Part shown: one piece after another, positions 1 to 7,779 of the stretch
How the letters are laid out: each line of letters opens with the position of its first letter
Position numbering within the stretch: the first letter of the stretch is position 1
From: Ruminococcus sp.
Lineage (GTDB): Bacteria; Bacillota; Clostridia; Oscillospirales; Ruminococcaceae
Assembly: GCA_017470905.1 (NCBI GenBank)
Contig: JAFUXL010000010.1
Location: 1 to 64,000, forward strand
Direction: 5' to 3'
Length of the DNA stretch: 64,000 bases
Translations under genes and position numbers: made by a program
Notes under the pieces: model-generated
Seen by the model: only the letters and a program-made list of their open reading frames with translations
What the model was told of the DNA's origin: nothing
The model's database searches: none

Positions 1-147
1 GTCGTTGAGCGTACCCTTTCGTGGATTAATTTCTCTCGCAGACTGTCTAAGGATTATGAGATATCCTCTCGCTCTTCTGAATGTATGGTTATCATTTCTC
101 ATCTCCACTCGCTTCTTAAACGGCTATGAACACATGCTCTTAATTAT

Positions 148-163
148 TGTTCCACGTGGAACA
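148..163. promoter_or_regulatory. parS-type palindrome, perfect copy 1
   Basis: TGTTCCACGTGGAACA, a perfect 16-bp palindrome differing from the Bacillus parS consensus (TGTTTCACGTGAAACA) only at the symmetric positions 5 and 12. It lies downstream of the flavodiiron gene. The same 16-mer recurs eight more times before dnaA, so it is very unlikely to be chance. Bases 1-147 show no gene I can support. Confidence 0.85.
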
Positions 164-180
164 ATCCACTTTCTGTCAGC

Positions 181-209
181 ATTAATTATGCATTATGCAT
201 TATGCATTA
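181..209 (-). repeat. AT-rich stop-codon-linked repeat
   Basis: On the minus strand the TAA stop of the flavodiiron gene runs straight into TGCATAATGCATAATGCATAATTAAT. The same TAATGCATAAT arrangement follows the stop codons of the noc-like gene, the uridine kinase-like gene, the dehydratase-like gene at 59520 and the AEC transporter, with a shorter form after the epimerase at 41856. Confidence 0.6.
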
Positions 210-1361
210 GATAAGCTCTTGTGCCATAGCCTCTATCTGTGCGATATTTTCGGCTTTTACGGCGGATTTTATTGAAACGGTATTTTCAAGCCATGTGATA
301 TTTTTGGATTTTTCAAACATAGACTTCATTACCTTTGCGGCAGTTGCAGCCCATGAGCCGTTTTCGATAAGTCCTATTGTGCGGTTCTGATAATTCCTCT
401 CCGTGAGGTCGAGAATAAAATGCTTCATGAACGGGAAAATATCCGCATTGTAGGTCGTAGTCGCAAGGACGAGCTTTCCGTATCTGAAAGCGTCCTCAAC
501 GGACTCAGCCATGTCCTCTCTTGCAAGGTCTGCGACTGCAACCTTTGGGCAGCCCTTTTCCCGTAGCTTTTCGGCAAGGAGTTCTGCGGCTTTCCTGGTG
601 TTTCCGTATACGGAGGTATATGCTATGAATACTCCCTCGCTTTCAACGCCGTAGCCTGACCATGTGTTATAAAGTCCGAGATAATAGCCGAGATTATCAT
701 CAAGCACAGGGCCGTGCAGGGGGCAGATGATATTTATATCGAGGGCGGAGGCTTTTTTGAGGAGGGTCTGAACCTGTGCGCCGTACTTTCCGACAATGCC
801 GAAATAATAGCGTCTTGCCTCGCAAGCCCAGTCCTCATCGGTATCCAGTGTACCGAATTTTCCGAAAGCATCCGCACTGAAAAATACCTTGTCCGTGCTG
901 TCGTATGTCATCATAACTTCAGGCCAGTGAACCATAGCCGCAAATACAAAGGTGAGTTCATGCCTGCCGAGTGAAAGCTTTTCGCCGTCCTTTACGACAA
1001 GCTTTTTGTCTCCGAGGTCTAAATCCTCAAAGAAATTGCTCATCATTGTGAAAGTCTTTGCGTTTCCGACTACGGTCGTATCGGGGTATTCTTTCAGGAA
1101 ATTGAGAATATTTGCGGAATGGTCGGGTTCCATATGCTGTACTATGAGATAATCGGGCTTTCTTCCGCCGAGTACTTTCCTGAGATTATCGAGCCACGGA
1201 GCGGTAAAATTCCCGTCAACGGTATCGAAAACGGCGATTTTCTCGTCCATTATGACATACGAGTTATAAGCCATACCGTTGGGAACGTCGTACTGTCCCT
1301 CGAAAAGGTCGATTTCACGATCATTCACGCCGATATAGAAAATATCATTTGTAATATTCAT
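207..1361 (-). CDS. Flavodiiron protein (FprA family A-type flavoprotein)
   Basis: Reduces oxygen to water, or nitric oxide to nitrous oxide, with electrons from rubredoxin or NADH-linked partners; a cytosolic oxygen-defence enzyme of anaerobes. The 384 residues show a metallo-beta-lactamase domain (about 1-245) with the diiron ligand motif HMEPDH at 76-81, a later HW motif near 145 and an LHGP motif near 215, then a flavodoxin domain (about 246-384) with the FMN-loop-like YTSVYGNTRKAA. Length is usual for the family (about 390-400). An AGAGG Shine-Dalgarno precedes the ATG. It stands alone; whether oxygen or nitric oxide is the real substrate cannot be read from sequence. Confidence 0.93.
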   Translation of the reverse strand: MNITNDIFYIGVNDREIDLFEGQYDVPNGMAYNSYVIMDEKIAVFDTVDGNFTAPWLDNLRKVLGGRKPDYLIVQHMEPDHSANILNFLKEYPDTTVVGNAKTFTMMSNFFEDLDLGDKKLVVKDGEKLSLGRHELTFVFAAMVHWPEVMMTYDSTDKVFFSADAFGKFGTLDTDEDWACEARRYYFGIVGKYGAQVQTLLKKASALDINIICPLHGPVLDDNLGYYLGLYNTWSGYGVESEGVFIAYTSVYGNTRKAAELLAEKLREKGCPKVAVADLAREDMAESVEDAFRYGKLVLATTTYNADIFPFMKHFILDLTERNYQNRTIGLIENGSWAATAAKVMKSMFEKSKNITWLENTVSIKSAVKAENIAQIEAMAQELI

Positions 1362-1388
1362 TGGTATTACCTCTTTCTGTTATGTAAT

Positions 1389-1518
1389 TATAAATGAGCG
1401 TTTTAAAATAATACACAAAAATTTTTGTATTTTGTCTTTGTTCCCCCGCCGCAGGCGGTGGGGGAACAGTGCTTTTTTATTTATTATCATGAATAATTTT
1501 AAGTCTGCTCAATCATAG
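1389..1518 (+). repeat. MITE-like element, copy a
   Basis: About 130 bp bounded by inverted ends (TATAAATGAGCGTTTTAAAA at the left; the right end reads CTATGATTGAGCAGAC on the other strand). The middle holds a conserved TTTTGTCTTTGTTCCC followed by a GC hairpin GTTCCCCCGCC...GGTGGGGGAAC. Close relatives lie at 9421, 13413, 14419, 18990, 28004, 39048 and 59607, and an internally deleted one at 7591. It may double as a terminator, since TTTTTT follows the hairpin. Confidence 0.7.
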
Positions 1519-1639
1519 TAATACATTTATTATAACACATAAGGGATATTTTTAATAGTGGCAAATGCAACAAATTATGAAAATTTTTCTTGTACAGTTT
1601 TCCGACAGAAAATTAATTTTTTTATCAATAAATTTTCTC

Positions 1640-1668
1640 TTGACAAATCGGATTAAAAATGCTAAAAT
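1640..1668 (+). promoter_or_regulatory. Promoter of the MATE gene
   Basis: TTGACA at 1640-1645, a 17-bp spacer, TAAAAT at 1663-1668: a near-consensus housekeeping promoter. Transcription should start near 1675, leaving a leader of about 100 nt before the MATE start codon. Confidence 0.8.
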
Positions 1669-1686
1669 AATACAGTCGAGTTGCGA

Positions 1687-1722
1687 AAGCGTAAGTCCGG
1701 ATATATGGGCTTACGCTTTTTT
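1687..1722 (+). terminator. Leader terminator/attenuator before the MATE gene
   Basis: A 12-bp stem (AAGCGTAAGTCC at 1687-1698 against GGGCTTACGCTT at 1707-1718, one G-U pair) with an 8-nt loop and a run of six T. It sits only about 12 nt after the predicted transcription start and upstream of the gene it would silence, so it looks like an attenuator. No known riboswitch fold was recognised in the short leader. Confidence 0.65.
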
Positions 1723-1744
1723 CGATGTTTTGGCAGAAACTGAA

Positions 1745-1768
1745 CCTCCAAATTTATTCATCAGGAGG
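1745..1768 (+). promoter_or_regulatory. Possible hairpin hiding the MATE Shine-Dalgarno
   Basis: CCTCC at 1745-1749 is exactly complementary to the GGAGG Shine-Dalgarno at 1764-1768, five bases before the ATG. The 14-nt loop makes it a weak hairpin, so a role in translational control is only suggested. Confidence 0.35.
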
Positions 1769-1773
1769 AAACT

Positions 1774-3141
1774 ATGAAAGACTCAATCACTAAAATGGCA
1801 GAAACAAAGGTCAGCAAGCTTATGCTCTCTATGGGAATACCTATGATAATTTCAATGGTATTGCAGGCATTCTACAACATTGTTGACAGCGCATTCGTAT
1901 CGAATATGAAAGAGGACGGCGAGGCGGCTATAAATGCCCTTACCCTTGCTTTTCCCGTACAGATGTTAATGGTAGCCGTAAGTATCGGAACGGGGGTAGG
2001 AATGAATGCTCTGCTTGCAAAATCCCTCGGCAGCGGTGACGGCGAAAGAGCCGCAAAAGTCGCAGGCAATGCCGAATTTCTCGGAATGATAATATATATC
2101 ATCTGTCTTTTGTTCGGCATATTCGGAGCAGGCGCATATATAAACGGTCAGACAGGCAATTCCGAAATAGCCGCAATGGGTACGGATTATCTGAAAATAT
2201 GCTGTACAATGTCATTCGGAATAGTATTCTTCTCAATATTCGAGAAAATGCTTCAGGCATCGGGACTTTCGCTTTATTCGACTGTCGCACAGATACTCGG
2301 CGCAGTGATAAATATAATCTTAGACCCCGTAATGATATACGGACTTCTTGGTATGCCCGAAATGGGAGTAAAAGGTGCTGCATATGCTACGGTTATCGGT
2401 CAGATAGTATCATTCGCAGCGGCGTTATTGTTCCATGTGAAACATAATAAAGCCGTGAAGAACAGTCCTGAATATATAAAGCCATCCGCAGGAATAATAA
2501 AGGGCATATATTCAATCGGTTTCCCTGCAATCATCGCACAGGCTCTCATGTCGGTTATGACCTACGGACTGAATATAATCCTCGTGAGGGTTGACGAAAG
2601 CCTCGTCACGGCATACGGACTTTATTACAAGATACAGCAGTTTATTCTGTTTGCGGCATTCGGGCTTCGTGATGCCATAACCCCTATAGTATCATTCAGT
2701 CACGGAATGAAAAACAAGGAGCGTGTGAATGACGGCATAAAATACGGAATAAGATACACCCTTATAATAATGGCGGTCGGGCTGACTGTTTTAGAGATAT
2801 TTTCCGTACCGCTTGCGGATATATTCGGACTTTCCGCCGAAACGAAAAAGCTCTGTGTCAGTGCGATAAGAATTATATCAATAAGCTTTATATTCGCAGG
2901 GCTTAACATTGCGTATCAGGGGATATTTCAGGCACTTGACAGCGGTATTCAGTCGCTTGTAATATCGGTTATGAGACAGCTTGTATTTGTCCTGCCGCTT
3001 GCATATGTATTTTCGCTTTTCGTGAACCAGTCGCTTGACAATGCATGGCTTATCTGGCTGACATTCCCGATAGCGGAGGGGGTATCGGCATTTGCGGCAT
3101 TTATCTTCATGAAAAAAATCAGAACAATTCACAATTCATAA
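1774..3141 (+). CDS. MATE family efflux transporter
   Basis: A 455-residue integral membrane protein with about twelve hydrophobic segments and the start typical of the family (KVSKLMLSMGIPMIISMVLQ). MATE proteins export cationic drugs or metabolites in exchange for Na+ or H+. GGAGG lies five bases before the ATG. The gene has a strong promoter, a 5' hairpin with a T-run and a possible SD-blocking stem, so induction by a substrate is plausible. The last codons (TIHNS, stop) are formed by the AT-rich AATTCATAATTC repeat. A degraded parS copy lies inside the gene at 2429-2444. The substrate cannot be predicted. Confidence 0.93.
   Translation: MKDSITKMAETKVSKLMLSMGIPMIISMVLQAFYNIVDSAFVSNMKEDGEAAINALTLAFPVQMLMVAVSIGTGVGMNALLAKSLGSGDGERAAKVAGNAEFLGMIIYIICLLFGIFGAGAYINGQTGNSEIAAMGTDYLKICCTMSFGIVFFSIFEKMLQASGLSLYSTVAQILGAVINIILDPVMIYGLLGMPEMGVKGAAYATVIGQIVSFAAALLFHVKHNKAVKNSPEYIKPSAGIIKGIYSIGFPAIIAQALMSVMTYGLNIILVRVDESLVTAYGLYYKIQQFILFAAFGLRDAITPIVSFSHGMKNKERVNDGIKYGIRYTLIIMAVGLTVLEIFSVPLADIFGLSAETKKLCVSAIRIISISFIFAGLNIAYQGIFQALDSGIQSLVISVMRQLVFVLPLAYVFSLFVNQSLDNAWLIWLTFPIAEGVSAFAAFIFMKKIRTIHNS
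2429..2444. promoter_or_regulatory. Degraded parS-like site inside the MATE gene
   Basis: TGTTCCATGTGAAACA: the central CACGTG has become CATGTG. It encodes FHVKH within the MATE reading frame. Binding is doubtful because the central CG step is the most conserved part of parS. Confidence 0.4.
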
Positions 3142-3166
3142 TTCACAATTCATAATTCATAATTTT
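3126..3166 (+). repeat. AT-rich AATTCATAATTCA repeat
   Basis: Tandem AATTCATAATTCACAATTC units span the MATE stop codon and continue to a small hairpin (TCGCCTGCGGCGA, 3169-3181). Confidence 0.55.
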
Positions 3167-3183
3167 ATCGCCTGCGGCGATAA

Positions 3184-3279
3184 CAGGGGGGTTGGGGGGA
3201 ATGCCGCCGCTTGCGCCGGGAGAGAATGCAGCGCAGCGGAATGAACGAAAGCGCAAGGTTCAAACGGCGGCTCCCCCCA
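3184..3279. repeat. Nested covarying hairpin repeat, copy 1 (GC-arm type)
   Basis: Outer arms GCCGCCG (3203) and CGGCGGC (3265), further enclosed by G-rich and C-rich tracts (GGGGGGTTGGGGGG and CTCCCCCC); a short middle stem GCGC/GCGC; and the family core with AGCGCAGCG and TGAACGAAA. It lies between the convergent MATE and nucleotidyltransferase genes. Confidence 0.65.
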
Positions 3280-3286
3280 TATATAA

Positions 3287-3302
3287 TGTTCCACGTGGAA
3301 CA
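3287..3302. promoter_or_regulatory. parS-type palindrome, perfect copy 2
   Basis: TGTTCCACGTGGAACA; its last base directly touches the stop codon (3303-3305, minus strand) of the nucleotidyltransferase gene. Confidence 0.85.
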
Positions 3303-4076
3303 TTAAGCATTTTTCAACAGGCTGAGGAAAAGTTCATCAAGCTTTTCCCAGCTTTTTTGTTCCTCTCTTTCCATGCTGTCGAGTTTTTCTTTCAGGATTT
3401 CAAACTGTTTTTCGATGTATTCGTTTATAACATCTATTCTTTTTCCCGTGCCGAGTTCCGAGGTGCGCATCTTAATTTCGAGCAGCTTGTTCACGGGGTC
3501 GAATAAATTTTCATCGAGTTCGGCATTCATGAGTTCCGAGAAAAGCATGGGCGGCGGAGTACCCCTGTCCATTATCCAGCGGCAGGCGAGAATTGGTCTC
3601 AACACATAGAAATACTTTTTCAGCTTCACTTCATCGCCTTTTATATATTCCTTATAATTATGCCTTGCGGTGCTTAAATAATGGTTCATGCCCGTGCGTG
3701 AGAGAAAATAATCGTTTATAATCTCTCTTACCTTCTCCCAGTTTTCGGAAGTCCTGTAGACTATGGGGGAGTGGTTCCATTCAAATACAGTCGGGTTTGA
3801 ATTATGCAGAAGTCTCAACGCTTTCTGTATATCCCAGCCGTTTATATCGTATATGTCATTGAGTTCCCATTCGATAACGTCACGGGTCTTGCCGAGCTTC
3901 AGATAAAATTCGGGCTTGCGGATATATATGAACCTTACATCGAAATCGCTGTCGGGCGAGGCAAAGCCCCACGAACGGCTTCCCGACTCGACACAATGGA
4001 GAATTTTAATATCCCCCTTTTCTTCAATCTCTGTGAGTTTCTGCTGTATTCTGCTGATTATTTCCTTTTCGTCCAT
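3303..4076 (-). CDS. Predicted nucleotidyltransferase (YcgL/RlaP-like)
   Basis: A 257-residue protein with the polymerase-beta fold nucleotidyltransferase signature GSRSWGFASPDSDFDVRFIY near the N-terminus (GS...D-x-D metal site), followed by a helical C-terminal half. It matches the family of stand-alone predicted nucleotidyltransferases related to YcgL and RNA-ligase-associated RlaP; the substrate is unknown. An upstream ATG at 4160 exists, but AAAGGAGATG lies just before the ATG at 4076, so I chose that start. The gene is monocistronic and divergent from the dockerin gene. Its last codons contain a TTTTCAACA box (3311-3319). Confidence 0.8.
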   Translation of the reverse strand: MDEKEIISRIQQKLTEIEEKGDIKILHCVESGSRSWGFASPDSDFDVRFIYIRKPEFYLKLGKTRDVIEWELNDIYDINGWDIQKALRLLHNSNPTVFEWNHSPIVYRTSENWEKVREIINDYFLSRTGMNHYLSTARHNYKEYIKGDEVKLKKYFYVLRPILACRWIMDRGTPPPMLFSELMNAELDENLFDPVNKLLEIKMRTSELGTGKRIDVINEYIEKQFEILKEKLDSMEREEQKSWEKLDELFLSLLKNA

Positions 4077-4146
4077 AAAATCATCTCCTTTTGATGTTAT
4101 ATTATAACATATATTTTCGGTTTTGTCTATAATATCATAAAATATA

Positions 4147-4175
4147 TTGATTTTTATCATGCCTTATGATATAAT
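4147..4175 (+). promoter_or_regulatory. Promoter of the dockerin/LRR gene
   Basis: TTGATT at 4147-4152, a 17-bp spacer and TATAAT at 4170-4175, followed by an AT-rich start region 37 bases before the ATG at 4212. Confidence 0.7.
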
Positions 4176-4211
4176 AATTATAATAATTATGACGAAAGCG
4201 AGGTATTTATA

Positions 4212-5972
4212 ATGAAACGCTTTATATCAGCCCTGACGGCACTTTGTATCGTGACAGGCTCTTTCGCCGTGTATGCAGATAATTTCACGGCTGTATATGC
4301 CGAGGAGATTTCTTCGGGGATATGCGGAGAAAACCTCACATGGACACTCGATACGGACGGAACGCTCACAATCAACGGCACGGGCAGCATGACACAATAC
4401 AAACCGACAGAGGGAGAATATCCCGAATGGTATGAGCATAAGGACAAAATCACGAAAGTTATAATAAACGGTGCGGAGGATATTTCAGACCGTGCGTTTT
4501 ATACCTTTCCCGAACTGACGGATTTAATTATTTCCGACAGCGTTGAAAGAATAGGCGCAATGGCTTTTACGGGCTGCGAAAAGCTTGAAAGCATAACTGT
4601 CCCCGAAAGCGTAAATTCTGTCGGAACATGGGCATTTTACGGCACTAAATGGCTCTCGGACAGACAGGCGGAAAATCCCTATGTCGTAATAAATGATATT
4701 CTCATTGACGCAAGCACAAAGACAATTGATGCATACGGTATCCCACAGGTAAGAGAGATTGCGGATTTGGCATTTAAAGACACGGATATAACAAATGTGT
4801 ACATTCCCGAAACTGTTGAAAAAATCGGTAAGGGTGCTTTCATGGGCTGTACAAATCTCATAAATGTCTCCTTTGGTCACGGAGAAGATGAAAACGGCAA
4901 GCCGAAATATAATCTGAAAGAAATCGGACAGAGTGCATTTTTTAATTGTTCTTCCCTTGAAAGTATAACTCTCCCTCCGTTGGTTTCGAGGATTGAAAAA
5001 AATACATTCGCAGACAGCGGACTGAAAGAAATAATTCTCAATGAAAATATAAATTACATAGGCGAAAAGGCTTTCAGTATGTGCAGTGACCTTGAAAAAA
5101 TTATTATCGAAAATCCCGGCTGTGAGATTTTCGACTCCGATGATACGATATGCTCAATGGGAGTTATCACAGACGAGGCTGTAAATGTTTTCGGGGGAAA
5201 AATCTGCGGTCATACAGGCTCAACGGCTCAGGAATATGCGGAGAAATACAACTGCAAATTCAGGTCGCTTGATTATAAATATACGGCAGGCGATGCAAAT
5301 ATGGACGGTTCGGCTACTATTTCGGACTCCGTTGCAATATTGCAGTATCTCGCAAATCCGCAGAAATATGCTCTTTCCGAAGATGCAAAGGTAAATGCGG
5401 ACGTTTTCAATACAGGTGACGGCATAACGGGCAACGACGCTGTGTCCCTGCAGAAATTCGATGCAGGCAGTATATCAAAGCTCCCCGAAAGCTTTGACGA
5501 TACATATACAATATGGAACAGCGGAGATGTTTTTCAGTGGTTTCCGAAAGAAGTCAAAGAAGGCAGAGATTATGTTCCCAATGACAGAATAAAGCTGAAC
5601 TCCTTCCCCGAAAAAACCTTTGTATGGGAAAAATACCGCCAATACTATACAAACGGTTCGGAAGATATAATAATTGAATACGGAGGAAGTTTCGGAGATT
5701 TGTTCTTTGCGGATTTGAATGATGACGGATACCCCGAAATGTGCGTATCCCACACTATAGGAAGCGGAATGGTTCTTGATGCAATATTTGTTTATGACTT
5801 GCATAATGATAAGAATTACTCAATTTTAGGCGATGTTTTCGATGACCACTATAAATTCCAGATTGATAAGGAAACAGGTCAGCTTACCGTTTACAAGTGG
5901 TATGACAATAACCTTGGTTCTCATGAAATACTTATTCCGAAAATAATCAATGATGAGCTTGTCCTCGAATAA
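4212..5972 (+). CDS. Secreted leucine-rich-repeat protein with a type I dockerin
   Basis: A 586-residue exported protein. Residues 1-30 form a signal peptide (KR then a hydrophobic run, AYA-like cleavage). Residues about 75-320 are BspA-type leucine-rich repeats (units such as ERIGAMAFTGCEKLESITVP). Residues about 359-420 form a type I dockerin with two calcium loops (DANMDGSATISDS and the second around NADVFNTGDG), which would dock to a scaffoldin cohesin. The last 160 residues hold an FG-GAP-like stretch (FFADLNDDGYPEM). Dockerins are usually terminal; here it is internal. It is probably a cell-surface or cellulosome-associated adhesion or carbohydrate-interaction protein; no catalytic domain is seen. 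GAGG precedes the ATG. Confidence 0.88.
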   Translation: MKRFISALTALCIVTGSFAVYADNFTAVYAEEISSGICGENLTWTLDTDGTLTINGTGSMTQYKPTEGEYPEWYEHKDKITKVIINGAEDISDRAFYTFPELTDLIISDSVERIGAMAFTGCEKLESITVPESVNSVGTWAFYGTKWLSDRQAENPYVVINDILIDASTKTIDAYGIPQVREIADLAFKDTDITNVYIPETVEKIGKGAFMGCTNLINVSFGHGEDENGKPKYNLKEIGQSAFFNCSSLESITLPPLVSRIEKNTFADSGLKEIILNENINYIGEKAFSMCSDLEKIIIENPGCEIFDSDDTICSMGVITDEAVNVFGGKICGHTGSTAQEYAEKYNCKFRSLDYKYTAGDANMDGSATISDSVAILQYLANPQKYALSEDAKVNADVFNTGDGITGNDAVSLQKFDAGSISKLPESFDDTYTIWNSGDVFQWFPKEVKEGRDYVPNDRIKLNSFPEKTFVWEKYRQYYTNGSEDIIIEYGGSFGDLFFADLNDDGYPEMCVSHTIGSGMVLDAIFVYDLHNDKNYSILGDVFDDHYKFQIDKETGQLTVYKWYDNNLGSHEILIPKIINDELVLE

Positions 5973-5976
5973 TACA

Positions 5977-6008
5977 AAAAAGCGGCTGTTTTTTCAGCCG
6001 CTTTTGTT
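5977..6008. terminator. Bidirectional terminator
   Basis: AAAAGCGGCTG (5977-5987) pairs with CAGCCGCTTTT (5995-6005) with T-runs available on both strands; it separates two convergent genes. Confidence 0.88.
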
Positions 6009-6010
6009 AT

Positions 6011-7561
6011 TTACTTATTATCTTTGTTGTTGCCGTCTTTTTTATCGTCTTTCTCTTCGTCATCTTCCTTTTTTCTGTCAGTATCTTCGGATTGACCCTC
6101 CGCCGCAATCTTTCTCTTAAGGCTGTCGGATTTGAGAGCCTCAATGAATGCGATTGCGAAATAAACGGCAAAGCCGAGAGCCTCAAACATAACGAGGGGG
6201 GTTTTTGCGTTGCTGACGATACGTGAAACTCTGTCAACGGTTGTATCGGTTGCAGGAACGAGAATATTATATGCGTCCTTGAAAGTAACGTTTCTGTAGT
6301 AGTCGTCCGATGTTGCGTTTACGAGTGCCACAACGTCATTAATTTTAGTATAAACCGCATCGAGCTGCTGTTCAACCTTTTCTATATCGGCATCGCTGGA
6401 GGTTTTCTTGTCTTTGAGTGCGGTCTGTCTCTCCGTTAAGTAATTTATACGCTGTTTTACCTCGGCAAGCTGTGAGGTGAGGTCGATTTTCTGCTGGAGC
6501 ATTTTGTCATACTGTTCCGAGGCAACTGTAGAATGCATACTTGAGTCGTCATTTGCGTTTGTAAAGACGAAGATTTCGTCCTTCTGATATTTCTCGATTG
6601 AGTCGCTTATATTGCTTATCTGTTCTTCATACTGTGCTTTCTGTCTTGTGAGAGATTTTATTCTGTAGTCGTAATATGCAAGAGCCTCGTCCTTGTCCTT
6701 GGTTATATTGTTTACGGTTATTATCGAGGAAACCTTTTCGAGGTCTATATTCGAGATAGTGTTTATTACTTCGTACAGGTCATCGAAAGTATAGCCCGTG
6801 GTTGTGGAACGGAACCTTGAAGAGTCCTCCTGTGAAAGCTTGCGGACATATTTTTTGAGTGTCGTGAGGTTCGTGTCGAATACGTCAACAGCCTCCGAAT
6901 AATCATAATCCTGATATTCTATTGCAGTAACAGCCGAGCCGAGCGACTCGTTATATCCGTACTGCTGATAGAAATATCCCTCATAGAGTTCGAGTATCTT
7001 ATTGAACACATTAAGAGCCTCGCTGTTTGAAAGTGCCGTTTCGTTGTAGTCGAAATACACCTTGTACTGCGTGGGATAATATGTAACATCGAGCATAGCC
7101 TGAGCGGTTGCAAGGTTGGGGCTTGCCGAGTTATCGAGAATACTCTTGTATGTGGTAATTCTGTCGATTGCATTTTTCGGGATTATTCCCTCGATGGAAA
7201 TACCCTTTCTTATATATTCAAGCTGACCCATATCAAGGTCAAGTTCATCGATTGCGCTCTCTATGATAGAGGGATTTTTTATGGAATTTACGTCAAAATC
7301 TCTGCCGTCAGGGTCAAGACCCTTTTCTATTCCGTCATAGGAAAAGCTTATCAGGGCGGTGAGCCTTGCTTTGGTTATATGAGTGGTTATCGTTGCATAT
7401 CCGAATGCAAGGACAAAGATAACAACAGCGGATACTATCCACAAAATCAGGTATTTTTTCAGCTTTTTTAAAATGGTGGATATTGATATTATGACCTCGT
7501 CCTGTTCGTTCTGTTCACTTTTCAGCGTAATATTGAGATTACGCTCATCGTTTTTAGCCAT
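6011..7561 (-). CDS. Wzz-like polysaccharide chain-length/co-polymerase membrane protein
   Basis: A 516-residue protein with a cytosolic N-terminus (about 40 residues), a transmembrane segment near 38-58 (LILWIVSAVVIFVLAFGYAT), a long extracellular region rich in coiled coil (about 280-400, KQRINYLTERQTALKDKK), a second transmembrane segment near 460-480 and a highly charged lysine/aspartate tail. This is the layout of Wzz/PCP proteins that regulate chain length of exported polysaccharides, but no tyrosine-kinase partner or glycosyltransferase cluster is next to it, so the role is inferred from architecture. GGAGG lies before the ATG. Confidence 0.7.
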   Translation of the reverse strand: MAKNDERNLNITLKSEQNEQDEVIISISTILKKLKKYLILWIVSAVVIFVLAFGYATITTHITKARLTALISFSYDGIEKGLDPDGRDFDVNSIKNPSIIESAIDELDLDMGQLEYIRKGISIEGIIPKNAIDRITTYKSILDNSASPNLATAQAMLDVTYYPTQYKVYFDYNETALSNSEALNVFNKILELYEGYFYQQYGYNESLGSAVTAIEYQDYDYSEAVDVFDTNLTTLKKYVRKLSQEDSSRFRSTTTGYTFDDLYEVINTISNIDLEKVSSIITVNNITKDKDEALAYYDYRIKSLTRQKAQYEEQISNISDSIEKYQKDEIFVFTNANDDSSMHSTVASEQYDKMLQQKIDLTSQLAEVKQRINYLTERQTALKDKKTSSDADIEKVEQQLDAVYTKINDVVALVNATSDDYYRNVTFKDAYNILVPATDTTVDRVSRIVSNAKTPLVMFEALGFAVYFAIAFIEALKSDSLKRKIAAEGQSEDTDRKKEDDEEKDDKKDGNNKDNK

Positions 7562-7590
7562 TTCAACCTCCTGAATTAATTAAAAAATAC

Positions 7591-7626
7591 CACGAATGAG
7601 CATTTTAAATCTGCTCAGTCACAGCA
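7591..7626. repeat. Collapsed MITE-like element (ends only)
   Basis: ACGAATGAGCATTTTAAATC followed by TGCTCAGTCACAG: the two terminal inverted repeats of the 140-bp family joined with the interior missing. It lies in the leader of the chain-length gene. Confidence 0.5.
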
Positions 7627-7662
7627 AGATACTTTCGGAAAAAATCCGTCCGTCACTTAATA

Positions 7663-7691
7663 ATAATATCATTTTAAATATAAAAAGTCAA
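7663..7691 (-). promoter_or_regulatory. Promoter of the chain-length gene
   Basis: On the minus strand TTGACT (7686-7691), a 17-bp spacer and TATTAT (7663-7668), about 100 bases before the ATG at 7561. Confidence 0.65.
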
Positions 7692-7779
7692 TGATTTTGG
7701 GGATTTTATAATAATTTCCAGTATTTTAACAAATAAAGGGGATTTTTAAAGGCTAATTTTGTAAAATAAGGGCAAAGGC

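Noticed and set aside
1-147. A minus-strand open frame running off the left edge (RRARGYLIILRQSAREINPRK) and a plus-strand frame from base 5
   Set aside because: Too short, no recognisable family and no convincing start signal; could be the edge of a gene or of an old insertion sequence, but cannot be supported from 147 bases.
714-1397. Plus-strand open frames opposite the flavodiiron gene, and many similar frames opposite or inside other genes
   Set aside because: They are shadows of strongly coding frames on the other strand, without their own Shine-Dalgarno sites or recognisable domains.
1430-1480. GC hairpins of the MITE-like family as plain transcription terminators
   Set aside because: Some are followed by T-runs and may terminate, but several lie upstream of genes or lack a T-run, and whole-element similarity with inverted ends explains them better.
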